Source of the DNA: Deroplatys truncata
Lineage: Eukaryota; Arthropoda; Insecta; Mantodea; Mantidae
Reading direction: 5' to 3'
Length of the DNA stretch: 64,000 bases
Assembly: GCA_030765065.1 (NCBI GenBank)
Contig: CM060977.1
Coordinates: 158,358,052 to 158,422,051, forward strand
A program made the position numbers and the translations under genes. Below are positions 1 through 12,137 of the stretch, one piece after another. The stretch's first letter is position 1. The number at the start of each line of letters is the position of its first letter. The notes under the pieces were generated by a model that worked only from the letters and a program-made list of their open reading frames with translations, was not told where the DNA came from and ran no database searches.

Positions 1-578
1 ATCTGGGAGTTTGTCTTCCTGAAATGATTGGTCCGCGGGATAGCAAAGCCTCCAGTAGGTGATTCAGAGAAGCGTTTCTCAGTCACAAGGCGATTTCCCC
101 TTCACGTTTTGCAGTGACGATACATTTGGCTCAATATCTAGTATTTGAATTCTATTAAACTACAGTATCACTACATAACAAAGCTGTACCTTTAGTTCCT
201 CTTCTTGTGTGCATAACAACAATGACACCTTCGACCTTCGACCCCTACTTTGTTTTCGTGTAAGTACCACTTTATTATTAATTATTGTCAAGAACATAGA
301 TGTAATATATATGCGTTAAGTACACTGGAGAATCTCGGAAGTAGAAAATATTCGACTTCGTCTCGTATATTTTAAACCTATTCTGGTTTCTCAATAATGA
401 TGAATTTATCACCTTGTAACGCAATATACTGTTTAAGAACTACTTACATAAACAAGTTTAAACTTTACATTATAAATTGGCATTAAGTAGTTACTGGCAG
501 CTAATGTGTATTAAATGACGAAAAAGACTCTATGTATCATAGGGTCACAGTAGATGTACATCACAGTGTAAACAAAAA
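1..578. other. Unassigned AT-rich sequence
   Basis: No coding segment, RNA gene or repeat seen elsewhere in the window was recognised here. All frames are short and broken by stops. Confidence 0.4.
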
Positions 579-1027
579 CCTGATTATTTACATTCATATG
601 ACTTTCTCTACCCTCTATCGCTTACTAGTGGGTATACAAATTATTCTTAGGAAAGTTTATTTTCCTATCGACTTCATTTTATCCAGATGAATACATTACA
701 CATTTCTTCATAGACACAGAGGGAATGGCAATAGTCAAATGTTTTAGAACTGGAGTTATACGCTGGGCTTAAAATTCCATGCTGTTTGCATGCCATCGCA
801 AGAAACAAAAAAATGTACAGAACTTTAAAAGAATGCCTAGGTATTAAACAATTCGAACCATTAATAACGAATATCTCGGAAATGGCTGAACACCACAAAA
901 AAGTTGTTGAAATAAATTGTGTTTTTTAAAGGTTATAAAAACTTGCTTCCGATTGAAGTGGACTTCACAGGCTATTCCCAGAAAATTCAAAACATGCATT
1001 TTATTTCTCATGTAAATATCTTTAATA

Positions 1028-2230
1028 TAGAGTCTTTCAACAAGAGTGTCCTATCTTTAACATGTGATAGCTGCCGTTGTTATTGAGTTACAGTAGTCAT
1101 TTTTTTTCATGTGATTACAGTTGTTGTTGACAAACAGCCATGGAACGTTACAGCATTCAGCAAAGCGTAGAAATTGTGAACATTTATTATCAAATTGGAT
1201 CATCTGTTCGCCAAACCTTCCGTGTATTGCGTGAAGTTTACGGTGTGCATAATCGTCCCTGCGAGAGAACGTTTCGGCGTTTGATCGATAAATTTGAAAG
1301 AAGTGCTTCTGTCAGCGACCAAAGAATCCTGTACGTAATCGACGTAAGCACTCCAACGAAAACATAGGCACCGTTCGTGAGAGTGTACGCGAGAACGGAA
1401 ACACATCAATTGCTCGTCGAGCGCAAGAATGGTGTTAACTCAAGAACTAAAGCCCAACGACCATAGGTTGTGCCGTGTGTTCGCTGACTTGGCTATGGAG
1501 CAATTGGAAGCTGACCCGGATTTTTGTCGAAAAATCATCTTCAGCGACGAAGCCCACTTTTGAATGTGTTAACAAACAAAATTGCCGCTTTGGAGCAATC
1601 ACAATCCAATGCAGATGCAAGAACGACCACTTCATCCCCAAAAGGTTACTGTGTGGTGTGGATTTTGGTATGGTGGAATCATTGGTCCATATTTTTTCCA
1701 AGATGAAGATGGAGAAGCTCTAACTGTCAATGGAGAAAGATAGCGGACTCTTATAAGGGACTATTTTTGGGCTTAATTGGATGGTATGGATCTCAGCAAG
1801 ATGGTGCCACATGTCATACTGCTCTCGAAACAATCTATCTTTTGAAGGAGTAGTTCAGAGGTTTCATCATTTTCCGTGGTGGTGATGTTAACTGGCCCCG
1901 AGGTCATGTGATTTAACGTTGGATTACTTCTTGTGGGGTTATGTTAAATCTCGAGTTTATGTCAACAAGCCAGAAACACTAAATGATCTTATGAATAACA
2001 TCACGCGTGTTATTCGTGAAGTTGGACCTAATTTACGTTTTTCTGTCATTGAAAATTGGGTCAACCGTATATGCGCAACCCAACAAAGTCGCGGCGGTCA
2101 CTTAGCTGATGTTCTCTTCCACACGTAATGACATTAATTATGTTCCAAAATAAAAAACGAAACCTCCATCATTTATGGAACGTGTTTCATTTAAGTTCAA
2201 AGATAGGACACTCTTGTTGAAAGACCCTAT
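1028..2230 (+). mobile_element. DD41D Tc1/mariner-like element, family 1 copy 1
   Basis: The ends are inverted repeats of about 30 bp: the left reads TAGAGTCTTTCAACAAGAGT and the right, on the opposite strand, TAGGGTCTTTCAACAAGAGT. TA dinucleotides flank it at 1026-1027 and 2231-2232, the usual Tc1/mariner target duplication. It shares its ends and body with the copy at 10852-12137 but is 83 bp shorter because of an internal deletion near 1429. It lies inside an HLR repeat. Confidence 0.85.
1140..2128 (+). pseudogene. Broken transposase of DD41D family 1, copy 1
   Basis: The start is MERYSIQQSVEI at 1140. The N-terminal helix-turn-helix region of about 65 residues is intact, ending around KFERSASVSDQR. 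A small deletion near 1325 shifts the frame, and about 83 bp are missing near 1429, removing the second part of the DNA-binding domain. The first catalytic motif FSDEAHF is followed at once by a stop near 1561. The second, QQDGATCHTA, and the third, DLTLDYFLWG, remain in other frames; the third has lost one codon compared with copy 2. The C-terminus ends GGHLADVLFHT at 2128. In life such proteins bind the terminal repeats and cut and paste the element. This copy cannot be active. Confidence 0.85.
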
Positions 2231-2413
2231 ATATGCTGTTTTAATAAAAATCGTTAGAGCTATCGTTAAAAAATAAAACATTTCGAAAAATGTTCCTAAA
2301 CAGGGTAATTTGGAGTGGGAGAATTTTCTTGAAAATCATCGCATCTTTGGAAGATACGAAACCTAAATAACAAGTTTGGTATTTATCCTACTTTTCGTTT
2401 TTTAGTTATGCCG

Positions 2414-2415
<2 letters not shown>

Positions 2416-2449
<34 letters not shown>
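2416..2449. repeat. (CA)n microsatellite inside HLR copy 1
   Basis: Uninterrupted CA dinucleotides at the position where all HLR copies carry a short CA tract. Confidence 0.95.
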
Positions 2450-2451
<2 letters not shown>

Positions 2452-2582
2452 GACATTTTTATAAAAACGCTTTTTTATTATTGGGCCTGAAAATGTGTGT
2501 TTTCAGTGAAACTTCGGAACGAATTTTTGGGTGGAATGCCTTAGCTTGTCTGTCTACTCTGTACGAGTAGTAGATAAAATAA

Positions 2583-3406
2583 AAATGTAAGTCACAGCTC
2601 TTGAAGGTTAATGCAGGAGACAAATAACTTATCCAGGAAACCAAAACTTCGGGAAGGGTCCCAGAGGATACACCTTTCGTTCTTAGGCTACTGAACCAAT
2701 TTGTTTATAGTCTTACGGTCGTGAAAACTGGAGCCGTCTTTATTTGCAGCAAACGTTTCGTGAGACCGACTTTGAGTACCTTCGCTAAATTTAGAATGAG
2801 AAGTGCCTTGGTGAATCATTTACGGCTATAGTGAAATATACTTATAAATCCTTCTTCACAAGTAAGAAGAACGAGAAGTGCCAAAAGGGACAAGCAAGCA
2901 AGGTGCTCGTTGCGGATGGCCTGTACATACTAGTCGACCAATACACAGTTCTCAAACAGGATCTATCGCGTCGGGGCGATGTTCGATCAACAGCTCTGAC
3001 TTGTGTGTTTGCTTTAGCTAAAGTATATTTGTACAATGGAGGAATCCGGGAACAGCGTTAATGCAATGGGCCCACCGTGACTCCAGTCTATATTCTTATA
3101 CTCTCCATGTATTTGTAGTAGCTTAAAGATTCACCAACCAGGAATCTTAGCCTTAAACGTAAGCTTCTTCAGATAATACTTTTGTTTAAACCAGCTGTCC
3201 CCAGTTTGGAGGCAACTTAAGCGGAACTAAAGAAGCATAGGATCTGTTTAATGCAGAAATAATAATAATTATTATTTGTAGGAACTTCTGTGTTACGGCC
3301 AGTCTATACCTCCATGTGAAGCTGCACTCTCCATTCTCCTTTCCGCTGCATCTTTTAACTCTACATAGCTTCTCTCCTTCTTGATGTCATCTAGTATCTT
3401 AACTCT
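2583..3406. other. Unassigned sequence
   Basis: A 76-codon frame at 2831-3061 has no recognisable domain and its antisense is equally open, so I do not call a gene. A short ATT-rich run lies near 3260. Confidence 0.35.
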
Positions 3407-3418
3407 TCTTCTACCCAG

Positions 3419-3713
3419 AAAATTAAATTGAGTTTTATTTATGGACGCTCTTTAACTGTTGTGGTCCTTAGCGTCCCATTCTATATTGGGCGTGAAAGAA
3501 CGGTAATTTTGCTCAGAGGCCTCTTTATCAGGCTTGATGTTCTTTTATGCGCCGTAAATCTACGACACGGGACCAGCGGCTTTACTTCCCCTCCGAAGGA
3601 AGCCATGCTAAGGATTTTTACGCCCGAAAAATCCATCACCCTCCGCCGGGTTTGAACCCGCGACCTTGGGAACTACAGGCTAGCACGGTAACCACTACAC
3701 CACGGAGGACGAC
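3419..3713 (-). mobile_element. SINE-A copy 1, complete
   Basis: tRNA-derived SINE, read right to left. The head at about 3640-3713 carries RNA polymerase III box A (TGGTGTAGTGG) and box B (GGTTCAAACCC). The body has the family's palindromic stretch around TTCGGAAGG, and the tail ends in AAT-rich sequence at 3419. A perfect 12-bp target duplication, TCTTCTACCCAG, flanks it at 3407-3418 and 3714-3725. SINEs encode no protein and depend on a LINE reverse transcriptase; none is visible here. Confidence 0.9.
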
Positions 3714-3725
3714 TCTTCTACCCAG

Positions 3726-5930
3726 TCTTCTATGAAGGGACAGTTAAACATTGAAGGCTTCTTGATATATTGTTATTTTTATGCATTAGTATTTAAATTC
3801 TTGGGTCTGAAATACATACTATAGCTTTCCTTAAAATAAACTACTATGAATTTTAAATTTTTTACGTTTATCCTAAATTATTTCCAAACATGGTTCTGTG
3901 AAAAACTTTTGTAATAACCGAGGGCGGCGTGGCAGTTACAGAGCTTACTAGGGGCACCAGCTGGTAGAGTTTTGACACCACAGAGCCATGACGTTCCCTC
4001 AATAAATAGTTTTATAGCTCAAATTTCATATTGATATCTATTTATTTAAAACGTCCTTCGGGTTCTTCCTCGAGTATAGATCTGCAGGTAAAAGGAGGGA
4101 TGCAGTAGAGGTCTGCATAAATTCTTAGTTTTTGCCCGGCCCGGACCGGATTGTCTGATATTGTTTTAAAGAAAGTTATGTTACAGTTGTTGACTATTAT
4201 TATTATCGGTCTAAAAGCGCTGCAGGCCCTGATGTTCCAAAATAAGAACAGAAATCAGAGAGAATTTTCGGTAATTTTCCAAACCAATAGGCGAAGGGCA
4301 TTGGATACAGGTTGTATATTCCGCAAATAATATGTGTGTCTCCCGTGACTTAGTTGCAGAAACCAAAATCACGTGACAGATAAGGAACGGTGTGAGATTT
4401 TGCATATGGCTGAATCGTATAGACACGTAAAACCACTCATCATTCCGGGGTCCTCAGGTTCGGACATGTAATCCCGGTACCCGCTAGAACAAAAGTTTAC
4501 AAAGAAGAGCTCGTGAGTGAGGATATATTTTGTGTTGGTGGATCTTAAGGGAGAGGAGTACGTGAGGGAGTTGAAACCTTCTGTAAATAATGTGTAGCCA
4601 GAGAAGGAATCTTCCTTTGTCATAACATCGGAGACACTACGACCCGAGATATCTGAAAGGTTATTGCTCCCTCCGATCAAAATGAACACCTTAATTCACC
4701 CATACAATTCCTTCTCTCTCCCTCTCCTCCCTCTCATGTACAGATCCCGTCGCAGATTCCTGTATTGTGAATGAATCACATGTATTTCATATCTGGATTT
4801 TTCACTGCCTAAAATCCCTGACTACTTTTATAGTTTAGTATTTGGTGAATCCTGGTCCAGTTTATGAAGTATTCCTCACCCCTAAAGTGTATGCTACAGC
4901 AGTAGAAGGAAATGAAGTTATGAAGTGTGAGTTTGAACTGCCACTTCACAATTTATAGGAAATACGCGTTTATTTTGAACGACTCATTCACTAGCTATCC
5001 ATCACCAAGGGGATATTTCCCAAGGTACGGAGTTTAATATAAGTATGTTCATCGAAAGATATATCTAGACCCTGGGAATACTAAGGACTACCCTTACGCA
5101 AAGCTATCATAGCGTACTTTTTCCCTATTTAATCACTTTTTTTTTTTAAGTTTCTTGTGCTTGTCTGTTTATGATCAACCCTCAAGCTCCTAAACTGTAA
5201 TGATCAGGTTGGATACCAGCTCCATTTGCCATAATAACTTCCGTTTTCTGCAATCCTGTCGCTTTAACGTTGGTATTGGATCAATGCCGCTCTAAAGTAT
5301 GACCTTCACAGAAAACAATAAACGCAGCAGGGTGTCGATCTCAGTTCTTCTGCCAGTGGACAGGTTTCACCGGATGTACAGTCTACTGAGAGAATTATAA
5401 CCATATTGTCTCGCCTCAACATAGATAACGTAAATAATTATGCCTTACTGACGGATAATCGAAGCAGAATACACTTTGCTTCCATAATGGTGTTGCTGTA
5501 ACTCATTTGGACAGTCGGGTTTTTGCTACATGACTTTTTAAAGCTACGTTTTCAAAGAATAACGTATTCCTGTTTCACGGAAAAGTGCTTATGTACTTCC
5601 GGGAGGAACTATATTGTGCGTTCTAACTTCTGTCCCATTTGTGTTGGGTTTTCATAAAATATGTAATATTTATCATATGTTTTAGGAACTCCAGGCGTCG
5701 CTCCAGATATAGCATTAATGTGTTACCAATAGAGACCAAAGCCGAGATAATAATAATACGATTGAAGGTATGCGTCCGCTTTGCTCTCATCGAGATTCCC
5801 CCTGCTCTTTTTTCTTTCTTTCGTTCTAGTACCTTGTGCTTTGCTTAAGATTTAAGCTTGTGGTGTGCGACCTTCAGGGTACGCGTGCACTTGTAGGCAT
5901 CGGGCGACTTATGCATCACAGTTAATTACT
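3726..5930. other. Unassigned sequence with one unrecognised 106-codon frame
   Basis: The longest frame, 4369-4689 on the minus strand, begins MFILIGGSNNLSD. It matches no family I know and has no supporting context such as splice structure or homologous neighbours. The rest is AT-rich with no recognised repeat. Confidence 0.3.
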
Positions 5931-6125
5931 TACGTAACTGCATAGGAATGTGAGCTTTTTTCAGAACGAGTAGGTAAGATGTTTACATGAGTCTTGAAAA
6001 AAAATCACTTTCCTGCAGTTACGTACAATATTTTGTTTCATACTAGGTATGTCGAAATATTTTATATATTGGTTAAATGTTATACTGCATATTATTTTGG
6101 ACATGAACGCTGTCATATGTTTCAG
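5931..6125. repeat. Repeat V copy 1 with a hairpin of about 95 bp
   Basis: The arms ACGTAACTGCATAGG (from about 5932) and its imperfect complement CCTGCAGTTACGT (to about 6027) form a foldback. The following 95 bp, around ATATTGGTTAAATGTTATAC, recurs inverted near 13650-13740 next to another hairpin of the same kind. It looks like a small foldback element or part of a larger dispersed repeat. Confidence 0.55.
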
Positions 6126-6263
6126 TTAAGTTGTTGATTAAACAGTTGAACGAAATACAAAAACGGATTGCGGAAAGGAGGTGTACGGAAAAGTGTACTG
6201 ATTTGGAGACGGAAAAATGAAATTCCGGAAACTATGAAACAAAAATGTTTTTCGACGATAGTG

Positions 6264-6271
<8 letters not shown>

Positions 6272-6319
<48 letters not shown>
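6272..6319. repeat. (TTA)n microsatellite
   Basis: About 15 uninterrupted ATT/TTA units after a T-run. Frames crossing it give poly-Ile, poly-Tyr or poly-Asn and are not genes. Confidence 0.95.
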
Positions 6320-6527
6320 CGTTATCCTCCACTCGCATTCATGGTGTCCTGGTCGAAAATTGAATTTCATGTATTCAGTGCTGGTAACCTAAATTACCTG
6401 TGTGTTTTGCTCATTCTACTGCACGTATGTGTATGAACTATATTAGATTCTATTGCAAACTTGGAATATAATCATATTTGATAGTTGAATTTTACCATTT
6501 TAATCTTACCTGAGCTTTTACTTCATT

Positions 6528-7371
6528 TTTAGTTCTCTACTATGTATAGTAAGCAGGGGAAGTATTGCATTCCAACCAAAAATTCGATACCGAGATTTCA
6601 CCGGTAATACATGTTTTGAGGCCCCCTGAATCCACGAAAGCATTTTTCACAAAAGGTCCGTATGTGTCTGTGAACAGCATAACTCAAAAACGAAAAGTGG
6701 GATAAACCAAACGTGATATTTAGGTTCAGTATCTTTCAAAGATGCGACACGAAGATTTTCGAGAAAGTCCCCCCACCTCAGACTACCCTTTACATTGAGT
6801 ATTTTTTCGAAAATTTTAATTTCCTCATATATTTAAGACATTTTCATGACACATGAAATGTATATCTTGAATTTTCTGGGAATGTCCCCAAAAGTCCTCT
6901 TCATTCTGAATGGCTTTTGCATAACTGGCAAACCGTAAGGAATAGACATTTTTCTATACAAAAAATGCAGATCACATTAAAACACGAGGTAATTTATGTA
7001 ATATATAATAATAAATGTATATGACAATTTATGTCACACACTTTTTTTTGTCAAGTGAACCATTTCCGAGATATTCCTTGTTGTTTGTTTGAATTTTCCA
7101 ATACTTATACCTTTTCTCAAATGGGAATTCCTTATTCTTTTTGTCCTGGTAATGCAAAGAGAATGGAATGCTCCACATAGCAACCAGCTCTTAAAAGATT
7201 TGACTACCGCTTAAAGACTACCATATTCCCCTTGTACCTACAAGAAAATTAGTAATAAGATAGTTTCTGCAAATGTTCATTTCGATTAACATGAAGCAGA
7301 TGGAGAATAAAGTTTGTAAAAATAGCTTGTACAGGAGTAGGGAAAGTCATGTGAGTGTAAACATCAGATTT
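6528..7371 (-). repeat. HLR element copy 2
   Basis: Read right to left it starts near 7371 with the family's CTGATGTttACACTCACATGAC-type terminus and ends at 6528 with the CTACTATGTATAGTAAG hairpin. It has no expanded CA tract. Non-coding. Confidence 0.8.
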
Positions 7372-7514
7372 TTATTTGTTAATATTAACTTACAATTTAA
7401 TTCATGCAGCAGCTAAATATGAGCTGCAATTTGTTAATTTAAGGTCAACAAGGCGACTGCCTCCGAGGTCGAGTGATCGCCGAGCTAACTGGTATGTAAA
7501 GGAACAAATGAATG

Positions 7515-8325
7515 GAGAAATTAAAATTGAGTTTTATTCATGGACGCTCTTCAACTACTATGGTCCTTAGGGTCCCATTCTATGATGTGACGTATGCAGA
7601 GATTGTCGCGCATACGTCTCTCTGGTCACCTAGATTCGAGATGGCGGTTAAAGCTTGGGTGGGGGATTAGCAGTTTTAGGTGGGGGTAGTTGGGTTAGCG
7701 TCCCCCACGCTTTAGGAAGCGTTGCTTGGGGCAGAGTGAGTCAGTGCGTCGCAGTCAACCAGTACAGACGCGTAGTCGCCCTCTCCGTGCAGGAATGCAT
7801 GGCGGCCTCGCCCGACAGGCATGGAACTAAGACTGTGGGGTAAAGTATTCAGTTTTATCTAATAAACTCTCTGTCATCTATATCCTTATTGTCTTATTTA
7901 TGATAGTGTAAATTCCTTCTTCCTATTTTGAGCCATGTAAGTGTCCTTTTGCCAGTATTTAGTAATATTTCTGCCCTTTCACTTTAGCTGCGTCCCTAGT
8001 CGTAGCCTCGCCATTTTACAACTTGTTAATTTTCTGGTACCTCTAAGCGAGTCGCCCACCTACCAATGAGCATTTGATAAGAGGCTACGACAATATTGTG
8101 CGTGAAAGACGGTAATTTTGCTGAGAGGCCTCTTTATTAGGCTTGAGGTTCTTTTACGTGACGTAAATCTACGACACGGGACCACCGGCTTTGCTTCCCT
8201 TCCAAAGGAAGCCATGCTAAGGATTTTTACACCCGAAAAAAATCCATCGCCATCCGCCGAGTTTGAATCCGCGACCTCGGGAACTAGAGGCTAGCATGGT
8301 AACCACTACACCACAGAGGACGACG
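7515..8325 (-). mobile_element. SINE-A copy 2, split by an LTR-like insert
   Basis: Head with box A and box B at about 8250-8325 and tail at 7515-7582. The two parts (8093-8325 and 7515-7582) are separated by an insert at 7583-8092. An 8-bp target duplication AATGAATG flanks the whole at 7507-7514 and 8326-8333, so the SINE landed first. Confidence 0.85.
7583..8092. mobile_element. Candidate solo LTR inside SINE-A copy 2
   Basis: The insert begins TGATGTGACG and ends TACGACA, so it has the TG...CA ends of a retroviral-type LTR. It is GC-richer than its surroundings. It has a polyadenylation signal AATAAA near 7861, as expected at an R/U5 boundary, and an early hairpin, GACGTATGC with GCATACGTC. 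No primer-binding site or gag/pol follows, so it would be a solo LTR. A 4-6 bp target duplication is not clear, which keeps confidence moderate. Confidence 0.5.
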
Positions 8326-8333
8326 AATGAATG

Positions 8334-8800
8334 TATTAGAGAGGAATGGCTCAAAAATAATAGCGTTGTAAAAATAAATAAAATTATTTAGATCATCTCA
8401 GGTAAGAGATTTAGGAGAATATGTTTGGAATGTGAGAAGGAAATGGAAATGGGAGGATGAGAGAAGTTGAAAATAGTATGTGAAAAGAGGGAGAGTGAGG
8501 AAAATTGTAGAATTTAAGAATGTAAGAGATATAACTCAGAATGCAGGTCTGGGGAACAAGTGGCCAGGACCAATCCCAACACACCCCGGATGTATAAATA
8601 ACCTAGCACAAATAAATAAGTAAATAAATAAAAACAATACTTTAGCACACTTGAAGTTCTAAGTGACTTTTCTTTTGTTTCACCTGAGATCAGACAAAAT
8701 TATGCAATGTCAAGACATCATACATCGTTCCACTTTTTGAACGTTTAACTATAGTATCTACCTCTTGTATTCTCTTCTATAGGCATATACAAAAATGTAT
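8334..8800. other. Unassigned purine-rich sequence
   Basis: A GA-rich stretch around 8400-8530, then AT-rich DNA with AAATAAAT repeats near 8610-8630. No frame is supported. Confidence 0.35.
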
Positions 8801-8920
8801 ATTTAAACCTATTTCTTCCAATGTTTATCTTTATCACAGCAAGGAGATAGAAAAGCAAGCTCTTGTACGAATAAACTTAACATTTTATGAAAATAAATAA
8901 TATTGGGTAGAGAAAGTCGT

Positions 8921-8956
<36 letters not shown>

Positions 8957-8962
8957 CACAAC
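8801..8962 (-). repeat. HLR 5'-end fragment with (GT)n
   Basis: GTAGAGAAAGTCGTG near 8908 matches the family's 5' terminus read on the minus strand, followed by a GT microsatellite at 8919-8954. It abuts the 3' end of the next HLR copy, a head-to-tail arrangement. Confidence 0.5.
8919..8954. repeat. (GT)n microsatellite
   Basis: GT dinucleotide run with one early interruption. Confidence 0.95.
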
Positions 8963-9778
8963 AGAGTTTTACTTTCTCCACTACGTGTATTAAGTAGGGG
9001 AAGTATTGTATTCCACCCAAAAATTCGATACCGAGATTTCACCGGAAATATATGTTTTGAGAGCCCCTGAACCCAAAAAAGGCTTTTTTGGAAACATGTC
9101 CGTGTGTGTGTCGGATAAACACCAAACTTGGTATTTAGGTTCAGTATCTTCCAGAGATCCGACACGAACGTTTTCAAGAAAATCCCCCACCCCAGATTAC
9201 CCTATACATGGAACATTTTTCGAAAATTTTAATTTTCTCAAAAATGGCTCTAACGATGTTGATTAAAATATCATATGTTTAAGATACTTTTATGACAAAT
9301 AAAATGTATATCTTGAATTTTTTGGGAATGTCTCCAAAAGCATTCTTCATTGTGAACGACTTTTGCATAACTGGTAAACCATAAGAGATAAACAAAATTT
9401 TACTGCACAGAAAATGCAGATCGCGTTAAAATACACAAATTATGTCATATGCTTTTTTTGTTGAGTGAACTATTTTCGAGATATTGCTTGTTATTCCCTT
9501 AAATTTTCCAATACTTTTTCTCAAATGGGAATTCGTTATCAATTTTTGTTGTCCTGGTAATGCAAAGAGAAGGAATACTCCACATAGCAACCAGCTCTTA
9601 AAATATTTGACTATCGCTTAAAGTCTACCAATTCCCCTTGCACCTACAAGAAAATTAGCAATAAGATTAACATCTCGATATCTCGATTAACATGAAGCAT
9701 ATGGAGAATAAGCGTTTGTAAAAATAGTTTGTACAAGAGTAGAGAAAGTCATGTGAGTGTAACACATCAGATTTTTAT
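8963..9778 (-). repeat. HLR element copy 3 (subfamily A)
   Basis: Full-length-type copy: hairpin end ACTTTCTCCACTACG at 8967 and 5' terminus CTGATGTG, read on the minus strand, near 9770. The 122-codon minus-strand frame through it, rich in Thr-His, is repeat read-through. Confidence 0.85.
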
Positions 9779-10203
9779 GGAATAAAATATAAGGTTTTGT
9801 TTCCCCTCTTCCTAAGGAAACGCTGCTTTACTTCCCGTGGATAACACGAAGAGGAAACGGGTAAGGAATAATCGTTATCAGACAGTCATGTGATAGGTGT
9901 CTTCTAGTCACAGTTTGCTCTTTTCTTCCTGACAACACACAAAAACTGTTAGCTTACTCAAGGGGTATGCTAAAGGTAAATAAATTTGTGTATTATAGTA
10001 CCTGGCGTGGAGACGAGTTTCTGCCTCTATCTTTACACTTACATGGCAGTGTTAGTTGACGAAACTTGCAGCACAGAACAGTGATGAATTCGGAGCAACA
10101 GCTTCGCGACTGCTATCCTCGATAAAAGCTCAAAACTCTTTCAATGCAGAACGCGTCGGGCATTGAATAGGTATGTACGTCACAAACCCGTCCATTCTAA
10201 AAT
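9779..10203. other. Unassigned sequence
   Basis: Mixed-composition DNA with no recognised frame or repeat. Confidence 0.35.
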
Positions 10204-10216
10204 GCGATTATACGAG

Positions 10217-10499
10217 AAATTGAAATTTATTTTTATTTATGGACGCTCTTTAACTGCTGTAGTCCTTAGCGTCCCATTGTATATTGGGCGAGAAAGACCG
10301 GTAATTTTGCTCAGACATCTTTATCAGGCTTGAGGTTATTTAACATGCCGTAAATATACGACACGGGACCACGGCTTTACTTCCCTTCCGAAGGAAGCTA
10401 TGATAAGGACTCTCACGCCCGAAAAAAATCCATGCCATCCGCCGGGTTTGAACCCGCGACCTCGGGAACTAGACTAACCACTACACCACGAAGGACGAC
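10217..10499 (-). mobile_element. SINE-A copy 3
   Basis: Head with box B (GGTTTGAACCC on the plus strand) near 10446; tail at 10217. The flanks GCGATTATACGAG and GCATTTATATGAG match at 10 of 13 positions, so the target duplication has decayed and this copy is older than copies 1 or 5. Confidence 0.8.
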
Positions 10500-10774
10500 G
10501 CATTTATATGAGTATATTCTAATCTAAACTATCGTATGTTAGTTTTTTGTAATGCTTTCGCGTGCATTGTGTTGAAAACGTTTCACATTTTGTTCCTTGT
10601 GTTACCAAATAATGCGTTCTACGTGACTTTGAGAATGAAACAATTTCAGTGACAAATTAATATCAATATACTAATTAATACAGATGTTGCAAATTTGCCA
10701 AATTTTACGGTTTACCCTTAAAATATACAGAAGCGGAAGCCTTTTTACGACTTTGCTGCAGAGGCGGCATTTTT
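10500..10774. other. Unassigned sequence
   Basis: No supported feature. Confidence 0.3.
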
Positions 10775-10851
10775 ACGGCTTCAAATTAAGTTAAATTGAG
10801 TTTTATTTATGGACGCTCTTTAACTGCTGTGGTCCTTAGCGTCCCATTCTA

Positions 10852-12137
10852 AAGGGTCTTTCAAAAAGAGTGTTCTATCTTTAACATGTGATAGCTGCCG
10901 TTGTAATTGAGTTACAGCAGTCATTTTTTTCATGTTGTTACAGTAGTTATTGTAAAATAGCTATGGAACGTTACAGCATTCAGCAACGCGTAGAAATTGT
11001 GAAAATGTATTATCAAAATGGATCATCTGTTCGCCAAACCTTCCGTGTATTGCGTGAAGTTTACGGTGCGCATAATCGTCCCTGCGAGAGAACGATTCGG
11101 CGTTTGATCGATAAATTTGAAAGAAGTGCTTCTGTCAGCGATCAAAGGAACACCTGTACGTAATCGACGTAAGCGCTCCAATGAAAACATAGGCACCGTT
11201 CGTGAGAGTGTACGCGAAAACGGAAACAAATCAATGCTCGTCGAGCGCAAGAATTGGGGCTTTCGCCGACTACAACTTGGCGAATTCTGCATCTGGACTT
11301 GAAGCTTCACGCTTACAAAATGGTGTTAACTCAAGAACTAAAGCCCAACGACCATAGGTTGCGGCGTGTATTCGCTGACTGGGCTATGGAGCAATTCGAA
11401 GCTGACCTGGATTTTTGTCGAAAAATCATCTTCAGCGACGAAGCCCACTTTTTGACGGATGGTTGTGTTAACAAACACAATTGCCGCTATTGGAGCAATC
11501 ACAATCCAATGCAGATTCAAGAACGACCACTTCATTCCCAAAAGGTTATTGTGTGGTGTGGATTTTGGTATGGTGGAATCATTGGTCCACATTTTTTCCA
11601 AGATGAAGAAGGAGAAGCTCTGTCAATGGAGAAAGATAGCGGGCTCTTACAAGGGACTATTTTTGGCCTCAATTGGATGGTATGGATCTCAGAAACATCT
11701 GGTCCCAGCAAGATGGTGCCACATGTCATACTGCTCTCGAAACAATCGATCTTTTGAAGGAGAAATTCAGAGGTTTCATCATTTCCCGTGGTGGTGATGT
11801 TAACTGGCCCCCGAGGTCATGTGATTTAACGCCGTCGGATTACTTCTTGTGGTATGTTAAATCTCGAGTTTATGTCAACAAGCCAGAAACACTAAATGAT
11901 CTTATAACATCACGCGTGTTATTCGTGGAGTTGGACCTAATTTACGTTCTTCTGTCATTGAAAATTGGATCAACCGTATACGCAACCCAACGAAGTCGCG
12001 GCGGTCACTTAACTGATGTTCTCTTCCACACTTAATTACATTAATTATGTTCCAAAAAAATAGAAATAAACCTCTATTATTTATAGAACGTGTTTTATTT
12101 AAGTTCAAAGATAGGACACTCTTGTTGAAAGATCCTA
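10852..12137 (+). mobile_element. DD41D Tc1/mariner-like element, family 1 copy 2
   Basis: Terminal inverted repeats of about 30 bp (left GGGTCTTTCAAAAAGAGTGT; right, reversed, GGATCTTTCAACAAGAGTGT), TA duplicated at 10850-10851 and 12138-12139, length 1286 bp. The interrupted SINE supplies an independent check of both boundaries. It is nearly full length, unlike copy 1. Confidence 0.92.
10963..12035 (+). pseudogene. Broken transposase of DD41D family 1, copy 2
   Basis: The start is MERYSIQQRVEIVKMYYQNG at 10963, an N-terminal helix-turn-helix region of the DUF4817 type. Frameshifts are visible at about 11149 (one extra A), 11235 (one base lost) and 11620 (bases lost), with further breaks after 11860. 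Between them the protein is well preserved. The second DNA-binding part is GLSPTTTWRILHLDL. The catalytic motifs are FSDEAHF, then QQDGATCHTA, then DLTPSDYFLW. I count 41 residues between the second and third catalytic aspartates, hence DD41D. The C-terminus is GGHLTDVLFHT. Without the shifts it would be about 355 residues, normal for the superfamily. Confidence 0.9.

Larger units (their letters stand above)
579..2582 (+). repeat. HLR element copy 1 (subfamily B), split by a transposon
   Basis: Subfamily B copy: 5' part at 579-1027, 3' part at 2231-2582. It has the subterminal ACTTTCTCTAC near its 5' end, the internal CA tract at 2416-2449 in the family's usual place, and the 3' end resembling the family hairpin (about 2552-2580). 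A DD41D element fills 1028-2230, so this copy was resident first. No open frame of its own. Confidence 0.75.

Noticed and set aside
4369-4689. Minus-strand 106-codon gene
   Set aside because: No recognisable domain, no codon or context support. Frames of this size occur by chance in 64 kb.
6122-6436. Frames with poly-Ile, poly-Asn or poly-Tyr
   Set aside because: Translations of the (TTA)n microsatellite in three frames.
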